From positions 7,621,170-7,685,169 of the forward strand of contig CM050655.1 in NCBI GenBank assembly GCA_027574665.1: a stretch of DNA of 64,000 nt, in the 5' to 3' direction. The translations under genes were made by a program, and so were the position numbers. This DNA is from Rhynochetos jubatus (lineage: Eukaryota > Chordata > Aves > Eurypygiformes > Rhynochetidae). Below the pieces are notes generated by a model, which was not told the DNA's origin, searched no databases, and was given only the letters and a program-made list of their open reading frames with translations. Position 1 is the first letter of the stretch, and each line of letters opens with the position of its first letter. Of this stretch, positions 48,837 through 61,842 are shown piece by piece.

Positions 48837-51800
48837 GCGCATTTATCCCGAAGATGCAATTTACAGAGTGAATGCTAGAAAGGCTAATTCCATTTATTCA
48901 CACCTCATGAATAATTCATTATTTGATTTAATGTTAATCTTGATGATGAGACAATGGTGAAACAATACTAGACAATATATAGACTTAAATATGTGAAAAA
49001 TAAAAAATCATATCCTATCACAAGCATTATTATTTTTTGATCTATAACAGATAATATTGCATTTTCCTCATACCTGGAAATCTTTTCACTCCAGTAAATA
49101 GCAGGTTTAAGACAAGCTATGGCACTTTGTATAGAGACTGTTAAAGGACTAGAGTGAAAAACACCCTTCATTGAAACTTAAATTACTATAAAACAGTAGA
49201 TATTTTCCCCTAACAGCAGTTAAACCCATTACAGAATGCTAGGCTTTCATCAGGAAAAACTGCAGGGTTTTAAACCTTTTATTAATTCGTGAGCATCAGA
49301 TCTGCTCTGATGTTGCTGTATGTGTATATGCCTGACTGCTAAGAGCAAATATTCCTTTAAAATATGCATTTAATGTAAGACACGAGGCATCAGGGTCTTC
49401 TGACTGATGCTCAACACCTTGTTCTAGACTCAAGCTAAGTGGTGCCTTCATTTATACACACTTTCATTTGGCCCATGTGATCAAATGGTCTTGTCTCTTT
49501 GCAGAAAATGGCAAGGGCAAAGACATTCTTATGGTCTGTGTATGTACAGGTACCTGGAGCTGCTTCTTGTTCGTATCATGAGTTCAGAAAGTCCTATCAG
49601 TGGTGTCTTGGCTATGTATTCAAAATCATATAGAGAGAAATTTGCAGTTCTGTTTCTTTCTTTTTTATAGGACAACTGGAGGAAGTCCACTTTAGCAGAT
49701 ACCATCGACCTGCCTTTCCTCTTACCTCTCTGCAAGACTGAGGCCCCTTCAAAGGATCCAAGACATACTGCTTGTTCTTCCTCCATGGGCACAGAGAAAT
49801 CTGTGCTGATGGACATGGGAAGCAACCGCAGGACTGCAAAATGTCTTTCCAGGGGCCTGAGTGTACCCTGTTATAAAAGGATGGGTTCCATGCCACCACA
49901 GCAGCCCCCTTTTCCTCAGAGCTTCTGCAGCCCCTGTCTCCAGATAACAGGATGTACCAAAGCAGCGCAGTGGCTAGAGCAGTCACAGGGGAGATGTCTT
50001 GTGGCTTTCCAGGATGGAGTCCTCCCTACTCTCCATGCTACAGGTGAGTTACTTAGCCCAAGCACTGCTAGGTAGATTAGAGGTAAATTTCAGCAGTGTC
50101 CTTTTGGCCATAGATCAAACCCCAATTTTTGTGGGGAGCTATTCTGGTAATGAAAACATTGTGCTCAAACTGATCCTGTGCCAATGGATGATTCTGAAAA
50201 ATGTCCAGGCTCTGAGAGCAGCATGGGTCTGTGGAGCTAACTGCAGAATTTCAGTTGTAGGATAGGAAAGTTACAATTCCCTCTTGGCAGAAAAGATAGA
50301 ATTTCCCAGCACCAAGGACACTGTCTTTTTCACTGCTTCAAATATAATGCTTTGATAAAAATGAGTATTGTCAATCTCTGCTTTTTCTTAAGTATTTCTT
50401 TCACTTGTGAGATTCTCGATTGACTCTTTCAATTATAACCTACTATGTGTCAGTCTGTAATTCTGGTATCTTTTACCTGTCTTGCAATAAATGGGTGTCT
50501 GACTGGACATTCTGCACAATCTGAAATAAGTGGATGAAGAAAAAGTAACTGTCACTGGATGTAAAGAAGGAGGCAATCCACTAGGCTCTGGTGAACCTCT
50601 TAAAGGAAAGGCTGGAGTTTGAGTCAGTTAGGGAAAGAGGATGGGAGGTAGAATTGTTACTTTAGGTAGGTTTTGCTTTTAGAACTGATTTTCAAATGAG
50701 CAAATATGAGCAGAAATTCCTGTTCAGGATTCAAGTCTGGCTACTTTTTGCATTCACCTTCCATGATGTGGAACACCAAGGAGCCCCAGTCCTGAATTTT
50801 GGCTCAGCATTCCCAGCAGGCAAGAAAGCAAGTCTGTGAATTAAGACTTAAGGCTTTTATGCAGGGTGTGTTGAGAAAACCTTTGAGAGTGAGCGTGGGC
50901 TAAGCTCTCTGTGTAGATGTATTGTTGCAAACATGCTCTGGGACATGCCAAATTATATTGTTACTTGGGGGAACAATGATGAAATGTTTTGACGTAGCCT
51001 TTTGTCTTTTCTGCTTAGATTGCACTTGAACATGTTACAGCTTGTTTTAACTAATATGTTACATAGGTTCGTGGTGTCTTGTGTCTGTGAAGTTCCAGTG
51101 ATAGCAACTGCAAAAGTAATTACTAAAAAAACCCTTACAGCATCTACATGGGGAACACTAATGACTCCTGAGGAACTTAATGACTTCTGTCATGTTAAGA
51201 TGTACTAAGTACGTAGGATTTTAGTTATTGAAATGCAAGGATACAGATCTCACTTTGGAATACTGCTTAATGCCAAGTCTGTGGCTAAGTGGCAATTTGT
51301 GAAACATTTTGTGTCTGCACACAAAGTTGTTCCAGTTGCTCTCTGTGTCTGTCAACCAGAGAACAACAAAACTTCAAGAAGTCTAAGAACTACTGATTCA
51401 GTATTAAAATACTAGACCTGGATCTTACTTTCCTGGGAAACGAAAATCTCATTGCAGTCTTCTATTGCTATTCTTCTCGTTCTTTCATTGCACTTTCAAC
51501 ATCCCAAAGTCTCAGGGGTTTATGAATTGCACCTAGAAGCACTATAGAACCAGGATAGGTTCCCCAGTAAAGAACAAAGGTCTCTTCCCCACACAAGTAT
51601 TGCTAGGGCATGGCTGATACTTCTGGTTGCAAGGAGAGCAGTTTGGTTCAGTGAAGAAAGTTGTCACAGTGTAGTAGAAGATACAAGCAACAAATGTGTT
51701 CAATTTGGGTTTTTTTTTTTTCTCATGTCAGTCCTGATTTGAGCACTTGCTTCCCTGAATTGCTTTTGTTTGGTCAGGGAAAGTTCCTTAGTTGGTCAAG

Positions 51801-54800
51801 TGTCCACTCCCTCTCGTTTAGCAGTCCTTTGGGGGTTTTTGTCTTAAGCCTAAAAAGGTTGATCAAAACCATCTTTCCTTTCAAATGGGCCACTTTTAAA
51901 TCAAGATTTTCTCAAAAATTTGTAGGTGTAGATATGGTTAGGCATGTCTTAGGTAAATTCAGATTACTAATGAATGAGCCTTTTGCCTCATGTTGCCCCG
52001 ATTGTCAAGCACTTAGTTTCCTATCTCAGAAATATTTATATCCTTCATAGCTGAAAAGTCAAGTTTTGCTCAGTGTCTGTTAGTTCAGAGCCCAGAACTC
52101 TTTCCCCCATGACTGGAACGTGTAAGCTATTCTCAGCATGTAACACACAGATACCTCTGAAGTGTGTGGGCACAAAATCAGGTAGAAGAGCTCTTGAAAA
52201 TGCATCTGGTTTCAAACAAGGAACTTTAATTTTTTCTGCAACCATAAGTTACAGAATTAGTTTGATGGTAAGAGTTATGTTTACAGCATGTTCTTAGTTC
52301 TTGCTTTGAAGTGTGGCAGTAAATGTAAAAATCAAACTACTCATTGAATTAATCACAGGTGAATTTAGTTTGACCTTTTGCAAATGACAGTACATTCAGT
52401 GCTAGCTGAAGGCAGGAATGGTGATCTTGAGAGAGCTGTTTGTTCACAAAGTTAGAAGGAAATCATAGAACTGGTTCTTTATGCCCTCTGCAGAGCTGTG
52501 ACCTGGAGAAAGCTGAAACAATGCGTTACTGGGGACTCTGTGCCTGACCCAGTTCCCCTATAAACTGATGTGCTGGAGTTGGTAAGCTATACTCATTGCA
52601 GGCTTTTGCACTATTCTAACAGGTGAAAAAATCATTGCAGGTTACGATATCCATGCCATCTGCTGCAGGCATTCACTCTCTATATATATTTCAGAGCACT
52701 TAGTGTTGGAGCCACCTTAGGCCAGCCTGAGTTTCACCTGGCAGTCTGGGTGTCTTATCTGCTTGTGAAGTATTTGGGTTAGAGAGCAATCTGGACCGTT
52801 AAAGGTCTTTATATGAAGGACCCAGAGCTGGTACTTCTAAGGAGGAAGCAGGACAGCTAATTTCTTTCCCCATGCTCTGTGGTCCTTGTATGCTGCCTGC
52901 TTGGCCATAGCAGTGCTGCCTGTGACCCATTGTCCTGGCTGAGTCTTAAGGATGAAAAGATGTTGTGACTTTGCCTGTGCAAGTGGCTGAGAGTTGTAAG
53001 TGGGACCTTGTCTTTCTTCAGGGGTACTCTGGGGAACATGCATGCACTACTTACATCCTAAATTTGAGCCCAGACAGGCAAATTCCCTGCATATGCAGTT
53101 GGAGAAAGATGCCCTCAGAGTACAATTTATGGCATTTAATTCAGATGCTTAAAATTAGCCAGTCTGTATGCATCTTGGTAGCCTTTCTCTGTCTGTCTTT
53201 TGTATACTAACCTGAAAACCTGGATGATAGGAATCTAATGCTTCCCGAGCCTGTGGGCAAGACTGGCTAGATGATCCACAGCATGGATACGCACACACAA
53301 ATGCACTGTGTTGTCTTTCATCAGCTCTGCCAGAGAACCCCAGGACTGAGACTTGTGAAGTCTGTTGCCATCTCTCTTTCCCAGGTGTGCAGTCATCAGA
53401 AGCACTGCTCAGATACTACTGTTTTGCTTACTGTCTTACAGGATGCAGAGGAGCAAAGTTTTGGCTATAATTTGCTACACAGTGTTTTCCTTAGTAGTCA
53501 GGAGTTGTGATCAGTTTAGAGTTTTATTTGACTTAGGGGTGACTTTAGCTTTAGAGATCCAAAAACACGGGAGAGGGGGAAGAGAGAAGCTTTTTTCCTG
53601 GTGTACTTTCAAAAGTTGCTTATTTACACCCCTTTAGATGAAACTGCAAAATGACCTTCTGCACTTGAACAGAGTACAGTGTGGAGTAGTGTATTCTGAG
53701 TACAGGTTAAATTAAAACCTGAAGTATTTAATCAATATCAATAGTATATCCCAGATTTAAATAGAGCTCTTTAGGAAGTAGGTCACAAGCTAGAGCTTCA
53801 AATTAGTTTAACAACTTGTACAGGAAAGTACGTACCTATACTTGTAGTTATTTTCTCTCATAGGATCTCAAATTTCACAGTCTGTGTATGTGATAAACAT
53901 GATTGGATGTTGGCAAAGGGACAACACATATCCTTTTCCTTTTTATGAGGTTTAGATAGATTCATTGTTGTTGAAACTGCTAAAAGTTGAGTTCAGGCAG
54001 TGAACAACTCAAAAGAAACGTAGTTGTCAGAATGGGTTTCCAAATATAACCTTCCCATGTACAACACATGAGACAACTGTTCTGGCATCCAGGTGGAAAA
54101 TGTCTGTGGTTCCCTGGTATAAACTGAGTACAATACATCACTTTTAACATCTTGTTCCGAGTATCCTGGTATGTTTAGCGAATGTTGATGCCAGCTGGCA
54201 GATTGCTGGTGAGGCTGAATACGTGAGGCTGCCATTCCTTCAGTGTCATTGCAGCCTCACCACTCCTTCATCCACTCTTCTCGATCCTGTAATTCAGGAG
54301 AGATGCTTTGCCTGCACCTTCTCGTCTTGATTTTCCCAGGCCTGGCTTTCTTTATCAAACCTCACCTTTGCTACAGATTTTTGCTGTAGGATTTTTTTTA
54401 TAATTATTTTTTAAAATCAAATCCAGGCAATTAGTTTCTTTTGTCTCCTAGCTAATTGCTTTTACGTTAGTCTCACCAATCCATAAGTGCCAGTAGTCTC
54501 TGAGATGCTGGATCTCATTTAATTTCCAAAGAAGCAGAAGAGAGCTAAAACAAGAAAATGTCACAGCATAAACAGACAACAGAAGGGAAGAAAAAACTAG
54601 ATAAAACAGTTTCTTATCCTCCTACTTTGCATTCATTCACTCAGCCATATCACATGTAACATCAGAGCGTTATCATCTCTTGAAACTTACTTATCAAAAG
54701 GAGAGTGATAAGTAGATACCCCTTAATTTGCACAATTACACAAAGTCACAGAGCCTGAGGAGAGAGCACTATCTTCTTTAGCTATTATAGGGTTAAAGAT

Positions 54801-54896
54801 CCCGTTGTTTGTTAGTAGAGGAAGTCTATATTATTTCAATATTTTTTCTCCAGAAAATGAGAATATAAAATCAAAGCTGGGGCTATTGTAGGTTTT

Positions 54897-54920
54897 GGGG
54901 GGGTGTGTGTGTGTGTGTGT
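54897..54920. repeat. G7 plus (TG)8 microsatellite
   Basis: A seven-base G run leads into eight TG repeats. It begins a 250-base low-complexity stretch with A, T and G tracts and short inverted repeats that continues to about 55150. Confidence 0.9.
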
Positions 54921-57900
54921 TGATTTGTTTTGTTTTGCTTTTTAAGAAAGGGTGACTTTTAACACAGTATTTGTTAAAAAAAAAGGGGAGGGGGGCAAAA
55001 AAAAGGCTTTGAAACTATGAAAATGTTTCTTTGGATTTTTTTTTTTTTAAATTAAGTTACATTTTTAGTCCAAGTGACTTTTCACTTAGGAATTTAAATT
55101 GATTTTTAAAAAAATCAAAGCGAAATGTTTAAAAAATCCTGAAGGATTTTGATTGACTTAATCTGTGTTGTATCTGTGTCTCCATTTGTGGAAAGTTTCA
55201 TCTTTTTATTCTGATTCCATTATTTTCTAAAAATAGAGGGCATATTGAAGAAACTTAAGTATTATAATTTGAGCCATTGAGCCGAGAGCTAATACTCAGA
55301 CTTGAAATTATATTACCCCATTTACTTGAACAGGTAGTGAAAAAAATAGGATTTTGCACAAATTTGCGTTCGTAGGACTATTTGGTGATAAGAGTGAAAA
55401 CATCACAGGTTTTATATACTGGGAGTTTCACTGAGAAAAGAAGAGATGAAGGAATCGGAAGATAATTTCCCTGTTCAGAGGCACACGACCCTTCCAGCCA
55501 GCACTGCCTCAACATTTCTGCTTTTTTTGGAAGGTGCTCCCATTGGCCTCCCAGACTAGGTCCAAATTTCAGAGCAGATTTGGATTTGCTTTTGCTTTGA
55601 GGAGGCGGGATAAGCTTTCTTGTTTCCTACTGGTTATGTGAAAGACTGGTCTCTTTTATCCATCTCAGCCATGGTTAGCCTAACCCCAAAGTTATCTGGT
55701 AGCTGAAGGAAAAAAATGTAACAAAGGAGACTAAAAATTTTGGACCATAACGTTTATTAAACTTTGACAGAAGCACTAGAAATTCAGATTTCAATCCTTG
55801 CCTTTTATAAATTAATACTAGTAGCAAATGCTTTACGGGTGAAAAAGTTATTATCAAATTATTGTGCAACTGGTGAAATAACGTGATACCTTTTTTATGT
55901 CAGGGACTCGGGTAGGAAAATTTACATTTAAAATAAAACAAACCAGACTCTAGCGTATCCTAACGCCTTGGGATACAGTAGAAGAAATGAAACAAAATGG
56001 CTCACTGTCAAAGTCTATAGCACCACATCGACTTAAGCAGAACTCTGCAAAGGAGAATTCTGTTTTCAGGTTACCACATGATAGAATTTAGGTTTGAAAC
56101 AAAAGTTTTGGAACTTGTTCATATGTTTTCGCAATTTCTTCAGAAGATTTATGTTGTATCATGCTATTTAGTTGCAAGTATCTGTGTTAACCTGATATTC
56201 ATAGGTTAATATTTGAAATATCATGACTTCAGGTGGTATATATACTGTAATTGTTCCTCAGGACTGATATAGCCTTTATGAGCAACATTTATGATTGTTT
56301 AAAAAGATGTCAATAAATGATTAGAACAGACAGTTCTGAGGCTTTAAATAAAATATTTCTGTTTCAAAACCAAAGCAGGTGAAATGGAAGCTAAATGATA
56401 GGTTGGTTTGAACAATTTTCTTATTCTTAATTAACATGTTTTAGTGTTCCAAAAATAAAATAGTCTGTCTTACAGAATGAAAAATTCATCTATGCAGTTC
56501 AAAACAAAAAATTTCAATTCCAAACCAAATGTGAAGTAAAACATAACAATAAGATGTTGTGCTTTTTAGAAATTAATGGAATATTACAAATGACATGATG
56601 GAAATATTTGTATTTTTTTAATTCAGAAAATATGTCAACATTCTGGCATTTTGCTTACGTTTGAGACAGGAACAGTTTTGAGATCTTATATTCTCACAAG
56701 ATAGAGAAAACATTTCATTCTGGGCAGAAATTATAAATGTAGTGATGGTAGCTCTGTGATATATCCTTCGCAGAAGCACTGACCTGGTGAATAAGAGTGA
56801 AAACTTACGGGATTTCAGTGACAGCAAATGTAAAGGCAGTTCATTATCCAGGCATTCATCTCTGAACATTAATGTAGTGCAGAAACTATATGGTTCGCAC
56901 CTGCTTAAGGCTTACCACATCCACTATTGCCCTTGGCATTTTGTAAGCTATCATTCCAAAAACTGAGGTATTCTGTTGCCTGAGACGTTATCATATGAGT
57001 CTTAGAGAAATGGTAAAATCCGCCAACACGCAAGGTTTCGGAGGTGAAAACTGAGGACGGTTTCTGATAAAACAAAAAGGTAAATGCCAGAGAATGAGAA
57101 GAAATACAACTCGCAATCTGAATGTGAAGGTAGCTAGCTAACTGTGGATCTATAGACTGAGGAGTTTTTCCTGCTGTGGATATATTCATTGTAACAGAAA
57201 ATTATTTTGTAGTCAAACTGTTAATGCTATACAAAACTGCTTGAAGAATCATAACTATAAGGACAAGTGTTAAGCACATACGTAAGGGAAGGTACTTGTG
57301 TTTGCAAGCCTTTGCTGTCATGGGAAGAAACCAGCCATAGTGTAGTACTAATTATCAGCATGGAGCCTCTTATTTTTCTCATATCGGTACAAATACTACC
57401 GGTGAGAAATACACTGTCTTTGACTATCTTACGGTGATTGCCTACACAGTGGGAAGCAATGCCAACCCTCCTTCCTCCAACCCCCAAAAGGATGGTCCCC
57501 ACGCAGTGACTTTATATAGCAGCCTGTCATGGGCAGGGTTAGGCCTTTCCGGCAAAGCAGACACTTCTGTATATTTCCAGCAGCAAGAAGATGTGTAAAG
57601 GGCCCACCGGCTGTCATACAGTCAGCCTCCTCCTTATCTGGCTACTCTGGAGGGTTAGTCTCATAGTCATCCCGCTATGGCTGCAAAACTGGTTCAGCAG
57701 AAGATACAGCAGATGCACGTGGGACGGGTGGCTTCAGTGCTAGGGGGAAAAAGGCTGGTCCCCCAAAAAGTTCTCCTACTGGGAGCAGTTCAGGGCAATT
57801 AGTACCTCCCAGGAACATTGCAAGTCCAGCCAGGTAGTTAACCTTGCTAATACTTCTGAGCAGGTCAGCTGAAAATGGTGATTATTTGTACAGTATAAGA

Positions 57901-58352
57901 ATTATCAGAATAACTGATACGCTTGCTGATTTTAGTTCAGAGCATATTTTGTGGTTTACTGGCTTCTGACAAGCAATATGAACAAATGCTAAATTGAAGA
58001 AGGCAATAATATATGGAAGCTCACAAATGTGAGTGTCAGTGGCAGCAATTCGTTCTTTCTTGTTTGCTACCCAGCCACCTCTCATTATGTTATTCTTCAT
58101 GTCTTAAAGTCGACCAATTCCAGGAACAAATCAATACCAGGGAAATCCTTTTGTCTTCTTCTAAGGCATAACATGTAAAGAAAGCTCAGTCAATATGTCT
58201 TTTAATAACATCTCATGGAAATGCCTGGATTTCCCTTCATGTTCTATAATTAATTGAGCTCCTTGCCACCCACAACGTATAGCTGTTTCCCTCTATAATT
58301 CTCTTTTGGCTTAATTGTCATTTGTTTTTCTGTTCTATTTGTCTTTAGCTAT

Positions 58353-58385
58353 TTCTTTTTTTTCTTTTTTCTTTTTTTTTTTTTT
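58353..58385. repeat. T-rich tract
   Basis: Four T runs interrupted by single C residues span about 33 bases. Confidence 0.9.
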
Positions 58386-58485
58386 ATGGTGTTAGATGTG
58401 CTTTGTACTTAGTTTTATCTTTCTGTGCTTTTGCTTCTAAATGTCAGCATAATTTTTCTGCCTTATAATATCGGAGATGTTATAA

Positions 58486-58495
58486 CCATCAATCA
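58486..58495 (-). promoter_or_regulatory. PBX-HOX composite site TGATTGATGG
   Basis: On the - strand TGATTGATGG matches the PBX with HOX paralogue 1-2 consensus. A MEIS-type TGACAG lies at 58620-58625, and TAAT words lie between. This is the site combination known in hindbrain enhancers. No binding evidence is available here. Confidence 0.35.
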
Positions 58496-61400
58496 GTCCA
58501 ATAGAAGAGCAGAAAAGATTAGATACCATTTATCTGTATTGGTTGCCCATTGTAATGACCCAGTGGACAACATGAACAGATAATCTGTTGCTTTGATGGA
58601 AACTAATTATTCTTAAGAGTGACAGCGTCGAAATAGCTTTTGTGACATTGTTCTTAAAAATGATGACTACCTAGTCATTGCTAGTGTAAGACTGCAATTC
58701 CGTGCTGTTCCTCAATGATTTCCCTATATAAGCAGCAGGGAACCTAGATTTTAAAATTGTTTTTTTTTTTTAAAGAAAGAACCCTATTTGCAGAGACAAA
58801 AATATCTGACATCCCATATAAAATGCCTATTAAATTTAATACAGAAAACACTGCGCTAGCTGCTGAAAAGTAAAAGTGCACTGCCATCTTATTTCTGTCG
58901 CGTGTAGTTGATCTTGTTGTTCTGTGAATATGAAGCCTGTTTTATTTTGACAGCTAATGGTTCTGCTAGTGTACTGTGCTGGCATTTCACCTCTTGAAAA
59001 GAAACTTTCCTGAAGCTAAAATATATGTCTAATTGAATGATGGAATTAAAAGCAAGTGATACAGTTAAAAATAGCTGCTTCCATCCTTCCCAGGCACATG
59101 TAAATCACACAACTTTTACTCCATGTCAATTAAAGGACTGAGGGGAAAAAAAGTCAAAAAAATAACTGTGCCTTGCAAAAACTTTCAAGAACCTCCTTAA
59201 AAATTGCCTGTGTGAGGACTTGGTAAACAGCAAGATTCTTCAGCATGTCCTGAAACTCAGTAGGCTCATAGTTGACTAGGGAGGCATGAGGGAAGACTTT
59301 GGGGAATTGGGTCTCCTCGCTGGTACCATCTATCTGTGACCATAGATCCTTAAGTAGTTACATGGCTGTGAGTGCCACGTAATGGGTGGGAAGTGCCTGT
59401 GTGCCAGGTACTGTGAGCCTTAGCCATGACAGCAGCTTCTTGAGTGTCCTATAGCTGTTGCTATGCTTGAGAAACTGATGGCCTTTGGGGCAAATCGAAT
59501 AGGTGAAGTGCTCTTTGGTAGGTTTGCTGTCAGTGGGCACACTGGGTGTGAGCTGCGGCAGCTGAGGGGCTGGTGCTGCTCCTGCTCCCAGGGGTGTGTG
59601 ATGGGCAGCCAGAGGTGGCAGTGTTCTTCCCTGCTGTCTGGCGAATTATTGACATGCCTGGGAGGAAGCAGAGGGATATCCCTGTGTTCCTAAACAAATG
59701 AAGGGAGATACTAAATTGAGAAAGTTAAGGTGATTCCCTTTAGGTAGATGAGTGCTTTTTCAGTGCTGTCATTTAATTCCTCTGGTCAATAGGAGTGGGA
59801 TGTCTGGAGACATTGCCGATGTCTGGGCCTGGTCAAAAGTCACGCTGGCCATTTTCATGGTGACTTAGTCTCACGTGGGCTGTTGTAAACCAAGATGTCA
59901 GTTCCACCACGCTGCAAACCCATGAAATGGGATCATGGAACTTGTATCTCTGCGTAGCACTAAGTGTAGATCACTGCCAGGGCTCTGTGGTCTTCTGTGG
60001 TCTCAGCGGGCCTAACCACAAATTGAAATGGTTGAAGGAATTTGAAAGCTTTGCAGCGATACCAAGGCTTGATTGCTGTGCCCATCTCTGCAATACTTTC
60101 TTGAAGGGATGGAGAAAGAAAGCTTAGAGGTCAGGAGAACGGGCTTACTAGTTCGAACAGTTAAAACTGAGACATATTGTGGATACTGTAATAGCCAGCA
60201 CTGGGTTAAAAGTTGTTTTCACAGGCACTAATGAACATTTCTTACTTGAATAGTTATCGGGACTCAGGAGCAAGGAGTATGTATAAAAGTCTAGACTAAC
60301 TAGCTCATAACCTGACCTCATGAAGAAAATTAAATGCTCCACAGCAGAGCTCCTAGAAATCCTTTTGAAGCATCTGAGAATTAAACTGTGTGGTATTTCA
60401 GGGTGGAAATAGTCAATGGTACAAAAGATTTTAAGCGGTTTTGCAGCGAACACAGCACACTGGAAGTACATATTTTAAGATGCACATTTACTTCAGTGTG
60501 GTTTCCCCAGCCAGTTCTCTGCTATTCAGACCTGTCCACCTCTACTGTTTCTTCCCCATGTCTGTCTCCTTCCCTCTGTAAAAGCAACATAAGTCTATGG
60601 ACTGATGAATTTTACTGTTTACTAGAAAGTGGGGGTTTTTTGCAGAAGTTTTCAGCAAGGTATGCTTTAATCCTGTATATGTATTTTATTAGAAATATAT
60701 TCCATAGAGACATCTCTCTACACATTTCAAATGTGCTTGTGTATGTATTTTTTTAAAAAGTCTCATAGAAATTCCACCATGTCTTCCCATGTTTTTCTCA
60801 TTCTTAAATTGCTCTGGTGGTAGAGCCTGCTGTAATCAGCCCTTTTTAAAATACACAAAGCAATCTGTCATCTTCTACACAGCATTTCAGATCTTTCCAA
60901 AGTGTCTGTTTTAGCATCACTGAAAGAAAAAGACCTGATGTTAAGAGTTGCGAAGTTAATGGTTAATCAACAGTGTCTGGTCCCCATCCATGGGACATCT
61001 TGTAGAACAATCAAGCCCTGCTCCGTCATAGTCCCAAGCAGTGATTGCTTCTGCATCCTATGTGGCATGAGGCACTAGGGATGAAGATGGAACACCTCAG
61101 TAGCTAATTAAACAAGGCAACTTACAACTGAAGTACATGCCTGGCTAAATAGGCTGGAGTGCAGAGTCTGTCAAGCTGATCTGTCTTTAAGTGCTTTGCA
61201 CCCTTCACTGTACCTGGTTGAACATTAACATCCCAAATTTGCTGATTTTCACCAATATCCTGCCACATGCAGAGAACTAGCTGAAAGGAAGCTGGTATTT
61301 TTTGTAATGTAGTTCCTTGAAGCATTATCCTAAAAAAGACATCAATCTTCAGCGTTGCAAAGAAACAGCACAAGATGTTTTAAACATTCTGAAGGGAAAA

Positions 61401-61801
61401 TGCACTGTCTGTACTTTCCTATTTCTCTTCTACTATTTCCTCACTCGCTGGGATGTATGTTTTTATAAGAATTCAGAAATGTCTAAAGAAAATGAAGGAA
61501 TGGTAACAAAGTAAGTTATCTGCTCTTCCCTGCCTGTTCACAAATATTCTAACCTTGTCTGTGGCTGAGCCTTTTAAAATTATCTCATCTGTACATTTCA
61601 AAGGTCACCAGAACTTCTTTCTGAAGAGCCAGTGAAGAGACCTACAACAAATAAAAAGCAGGAATAAACACACAGGGAAAGCTATTCCTGAAATCATTTT
61701 ATCTTCATCTCCTGATCCTGTCTGGATCAAAATACATACATATGCTAAATCTAAAGGAAATAAGCAAAGTGTTTGTTGGAAATAGGCATTGGAAAAGGAC
61801 C

Positions 61802-61842
61802 GGGGTGGGGTGTGTGTGCGGGGGGGGTGGGGTGGGGGTGGG
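61802..61842 (+). repeat. G-rich tract with G-quadruplex pattern
   Basis: G runs of 8, 4, 5 and 3 are separated by single T at 61820-61842, preceded by two further GGGG runs and a short TG repeat. The single-base loops fit a very stable quadruplex motif on the + strand. Confidence 0.85.

Noticed and set aside
51661-52050. 129-codon + frame
   Set aside because: Hydrophobic, Ser/Phe-rich translation of T-rich DNA, with no domain and no splice or start context.
60955-60975. GTTAATGGTTAATCAAC, considered as an HNF1 site of the kind used in EGR2 regulation
   Set aside because: The spacing and second half site do not fit GTTAATNATTAAC.
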